Assembly (NCBI GenBank): GCA_025450495.1
Contig: JANWHI010000140.1
Span: forward strand, 1 to 10,568
Reading direction: 5' to 3'
Source: Candidatus Dormiibacter sp.
Lineage (GTDB): Bacteria > Chloroflexota > Dormibacteria > UBA8260
DNA length: 10,568 nucleotides
Below are positions 8,996 through 10,568 of this stretch, one piece after another. A program made the translations under genes and the position numbers. Positions within the stretch are counted from its first letter, which is position 1; every line of letters starts with the position of its first letter. The notes beneath the pieces were generated by a model. It was given only the letters and a program-made list of their open reading frames with translations. It ran no database searches and had not been told where the DNA came from.

Positions 8996-10020
8996 CCGCC
9001 GTGGCCGGGGTGGCCGCGTTCGCGATCCTGCTGACCTGGGTGGTGCAGTCGGCGCCGCCCAGCGCGGCCACCGGCATGGGCAGTGCGGCGCTGATCCCGG
9101 CCGACGCGCGGTCCCCCGCCGCCGAGTTCACCGGGCTGGACGGCTGGATCAACAGCCCGCCACTGACCGTGGGCGGCCTGCGCGGCAAGGTGGTGCTGGT
9201 CGACTTCTGGACGTTCTCCTGCGTCAACTGCGTGCGCACCATCCCGCATCTGCAACATCTGGAGCAGGCGTACGGCGGGCGTGGCCTGGTCATCGTCGGC
9301 GTCCACTCCCCCGAGTTCGATTTCGAGAAGCTGCAGGCCAACGTGGTCAGCGCCGTGCATCGCTTCGGGGTCACCTGGCCGGTGGCGCTCGACTCCGAGA
9401 TGAACACCTGGAACGCGTATGGCAACCAGTACTGGCCCGCGGAGTACCTCATCGACCAGAACGGCAGGGTGGCGTACATCCACGACGGCGAGGGCGACTA
9501 CGCCATCACCGAGTCGGCGATCGCGTCGCTCCTCGGGGTCAGCACGGCGGCGACCTCCGCCCCCGCGACGGCCAACCCCAGCGGCGAGACGCCGGAGCTC
9601 TACGCGGGCAGCGAGCGCGGCCACCTCGCCGACGGCGCCATGTACGGACCGCTGGGCCAGCCGGTGAACTACCGCGACCCGGGTGCGCCGCAGGAGAGCG
9701 ACGCCATCCAGGTGACGGGCAGCTGGACGGACCGCGGCCAGTACCTGGTGGCGAGCTCCGCAGGACATGTGCGCCTCAGCTTTGCTGCGCGCGACGTCTT
9801 CTTGGTGGCCGGACCTGAGTCGTCGTCGGCGCACGTCACCATGTCGGTCGACGGCAGGGCGGTGCCGGCGTGGCAGCTCGGTCCTGACGTCAGCGCCGCC
9901 GGTGTCGACGTCTCCAGCCGGCAGCTCTACCACCTGCTCACCGGCCTCGACGGTGGCCGCCACCTCATCGACCTCACCGTGCCGGCCGGTTTTCGGCTCT
10001 ACACCTTCACCTTCGGTTGA
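8971..10020 (+). CDS. Membrane-anchored DipZ-type thioredoxin with C-terminal beta domain
   Basis: This 349-residue extracytoplasmic thiol-disulfide protein has an uncleaved or cleavable signal anchor (about 6-25, ALTAVAGVAAFAILLTWVV). A TlpA/DipZ-like thioredoxin domain follows (about 50-190): LRGKVVLVDFWTFSCVNC with redox pair Cys84/Cys87, VIVGVHSPEF, and the cis-Pro loop YWPAEYLID (Pro156). From TPELYAGSERG (207-217) to the end comes a beta-rich domain that matches the C-terminal, carbohydrate-binding-like domain of mycobacterial DipZ. It probably reduces or oxidises exported protein thiols, receiving electrons from the CcdA-type protein encoded 18 bp downstream. In mycobacterial DipZ the CcdA, thioredoxin and C-terminal domains form one chain. 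The ATG at 8971 has no good Shine-Dalgarno sequence. Domain assignment is secure; the direction of electron flow is inferred. Confidence 0.92.
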   Translation: MSRYRWALTAVAGVAAFAILLTWVVQSAPPSAATGMGSAALIPADARSPAAEFTGLDGWINSPPLTVGGLRGKVVLVDFWTFSCVNCVRTIPHLQHLEQAYGGRGLVIVGVHSPEFDFEKLQANVVSAVHRFGVTWPVALDSEMNTWNAYGNQYWPAEYLIDQNGRVAYIHDGEGDYAITESAIASLLGVSTAATSAPATANPSGETPELYAGSERGHLADGAMYGPLGQPVNYRDPGAPQESDAIQVTGSWTDRGQYLVASSAGHVRLSFAARDVFLVAGPESSSAHVTMSVDGRAVPAWQLGPDVSAAGVDVSSRQLYHLLTGLDGGRHLIDLTVPAGFRLYTFTFG

Positions 10021-10041
10021 TGTGCACCCTCGGCTGATGTG
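10013..10041 (+). repeat. Near-perfect 12-bp direct repeat at the thioredoxin/ccdA junction
   Basis: TCGGTTGATGTG (10013-10024) and TCGGCTGATGTG (10030-10041) differ at one base and are offset by 17. The first copy carries the thioredoxin stop codon and the second ends in the GTG start of ccdA. The pattern looks like a small tandem duplication that created the spacer between the two genes. Confidence 0.6.
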
Positions 10042-10568
10042 ATCAGCCTCGCCTCGCTCGTCGCGACGTTCGTCGCGGGACTGGCGTCGTTCCTCGCGCC
10101 CTGTTCGGTGCCGCTGCTGCCCGCCTACCTGTCGGCGGTGAGCGGTGCATCCGCTGCCGACCTGGCCTCGAGTGGCAAGCGCAGCGATTTCCGCGGCCGC
10201 CTGGACGCCGGCTCGATCCTCTACGTCGCCGGCTTCACCACAGTGTTCGTCCTGCTCGGCGTGGGCGCGGCGGGCATCGGTCACTCCATCCGCTCGGTGG
10301 AGCGCATCGTCGAGATCGTCGGCGGGGTGCTGCTCGTCGTCTTCGGATTGATGATCGCCGGCGCGCTGCGCATCTCCTTCATGGAGCGTGTACGGGCGCT
10401 GTCATTACCCCAGCGTCTGCGCGGCAGGGGCGTGGCCGGCGCCTACCTGGTTGGCGTGGTGTTCGGCATCGGCTGGACACCGTGCGTCGGCCCCTACCTG
10501 GGCACCGCGCTGGTCCTCGCCGCCACCAGCGCCCACGTGGTCAGCGGCGCGGTCCTGCTCGCCGCCTA
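10039..10568 (+). CDS. ccdA: CcdA/DsbD-type cytochrome c biogenesis transmembrane protein, 3' end beyond the right edge
   Basis: CcdA carries electrons from cytoplasmic thioredoxin across the membrane to extracytoplasmic thiol proteins. I translated 176 open codons from the GTG at 10039. The visible part shows the first four membrane segments (about 3-33, 58-80, 88-110, 131-157). The two family cysteines are present: Cys22 in LAPCSVPLLPAYLS and Cys149 in GIGWTPCVGPYLG, with the usual flanking prolines. An ATG at 10037 is in a frame that stops at once, so the GTG is the start. There is no Shine-Dalgarno sequence, so translation is probably coupled to the thioredoxin gene. Together the two genes cover the modules of DipZ. 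The last two membrane segments would be outside the window. Confidence 0.93.
   Translation, partial: MISLASLVATFVAGLASFLAPCSVPLLPAYLSAVSGASAADLASSGKRSDFRGRLDAGSILYVAGFTTVFVLLGVGAAGIGHSIRSVERIVEIVGGVLLVVFGLMIAGALRISFMERVRALSLPQRLRGRGVAGAYLVGVVFGIGWTPCVGPYLGTALVLAATSAHVVSGAVLLAA

Noticed and set aside
8812..10284. A 490-codon minus-strand frame antisense to the thioredoxin and ccdA genes.
   Set aside because: The opposite strand has clear DipZ-type thioredoxin and CcdA motifs; this frame is Arg/Gly/His-rich low-complexity sequence.

Overview
The window is about 65-70% G+C, with dense coding and several 4-bp gene overlaps. It has no tRNA, rRNA, CRISPR array or mobile element that I can see. Gene content (GlgE pathway, DipZ-like thiol-redox proteins, an ECF sigma factor with a membrane-anchored partner) and TANNNT boxes close to start codons suggest an actinobacterium or a high-GC soil relative such as Dormibacterota. 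That placement is inference; no marker gene is present.

Left half (1-6388, all minus strand): a polycistronic alpha-glucan operon transcribed right to left as glgE, treS, mak, glgB. TreS interconverts trehalose and maltose, Mak makes maltose-1-phosphate, GlgE extends alpha-1,4-glucan from maltose-1-phosphate, and GlgB adds alpha-1,6 branches. The catalytic residues of GlgE, TreS and Mak are all present. GlgB runs off the left edge just before its nucleophile. Overlaps or near-contacts at every junction imply one transcript and coupled translation.

Middle (6389-8289, plus strand): diverging from glgE is a two-gene unit. It holds an ECF-type sigma factor and a 415-residue single-pass membrane protein, which overlap by ATGA. 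The membrane protein lacks the usual zinc anti-sigma motif and carries a large, probably beta-rich extracytoplasmic domain with only two cysteines, one near each end. It is probably the sigma factor's sensor or regulator, but of an atypical kind.

Right part: a GNAT-like acetyltransferase on the minus strand (8385-8867) converges on the regulator gene, with a hairpin between them. It diverges from a plus-strand thiol-redox pair: a membrane-anchored DipZ-type thioredoxin with its C-terminal beta domain, then a CcdA-type electron transporter cut by the right edge. In mycobacterial DipZ these modules are fused with CcdA first; here they are separate and in the opposite order.

The most interesting points are the atypical ECF partner with its lone cysteine pair beside a redox operon, the split and reordered DipZ, the putative leaderless starts of glgE and the thioredoxin gene, and a small well-initiated ORF overlapping the thioredoxin start. 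The GlgE pathway itself is well known.
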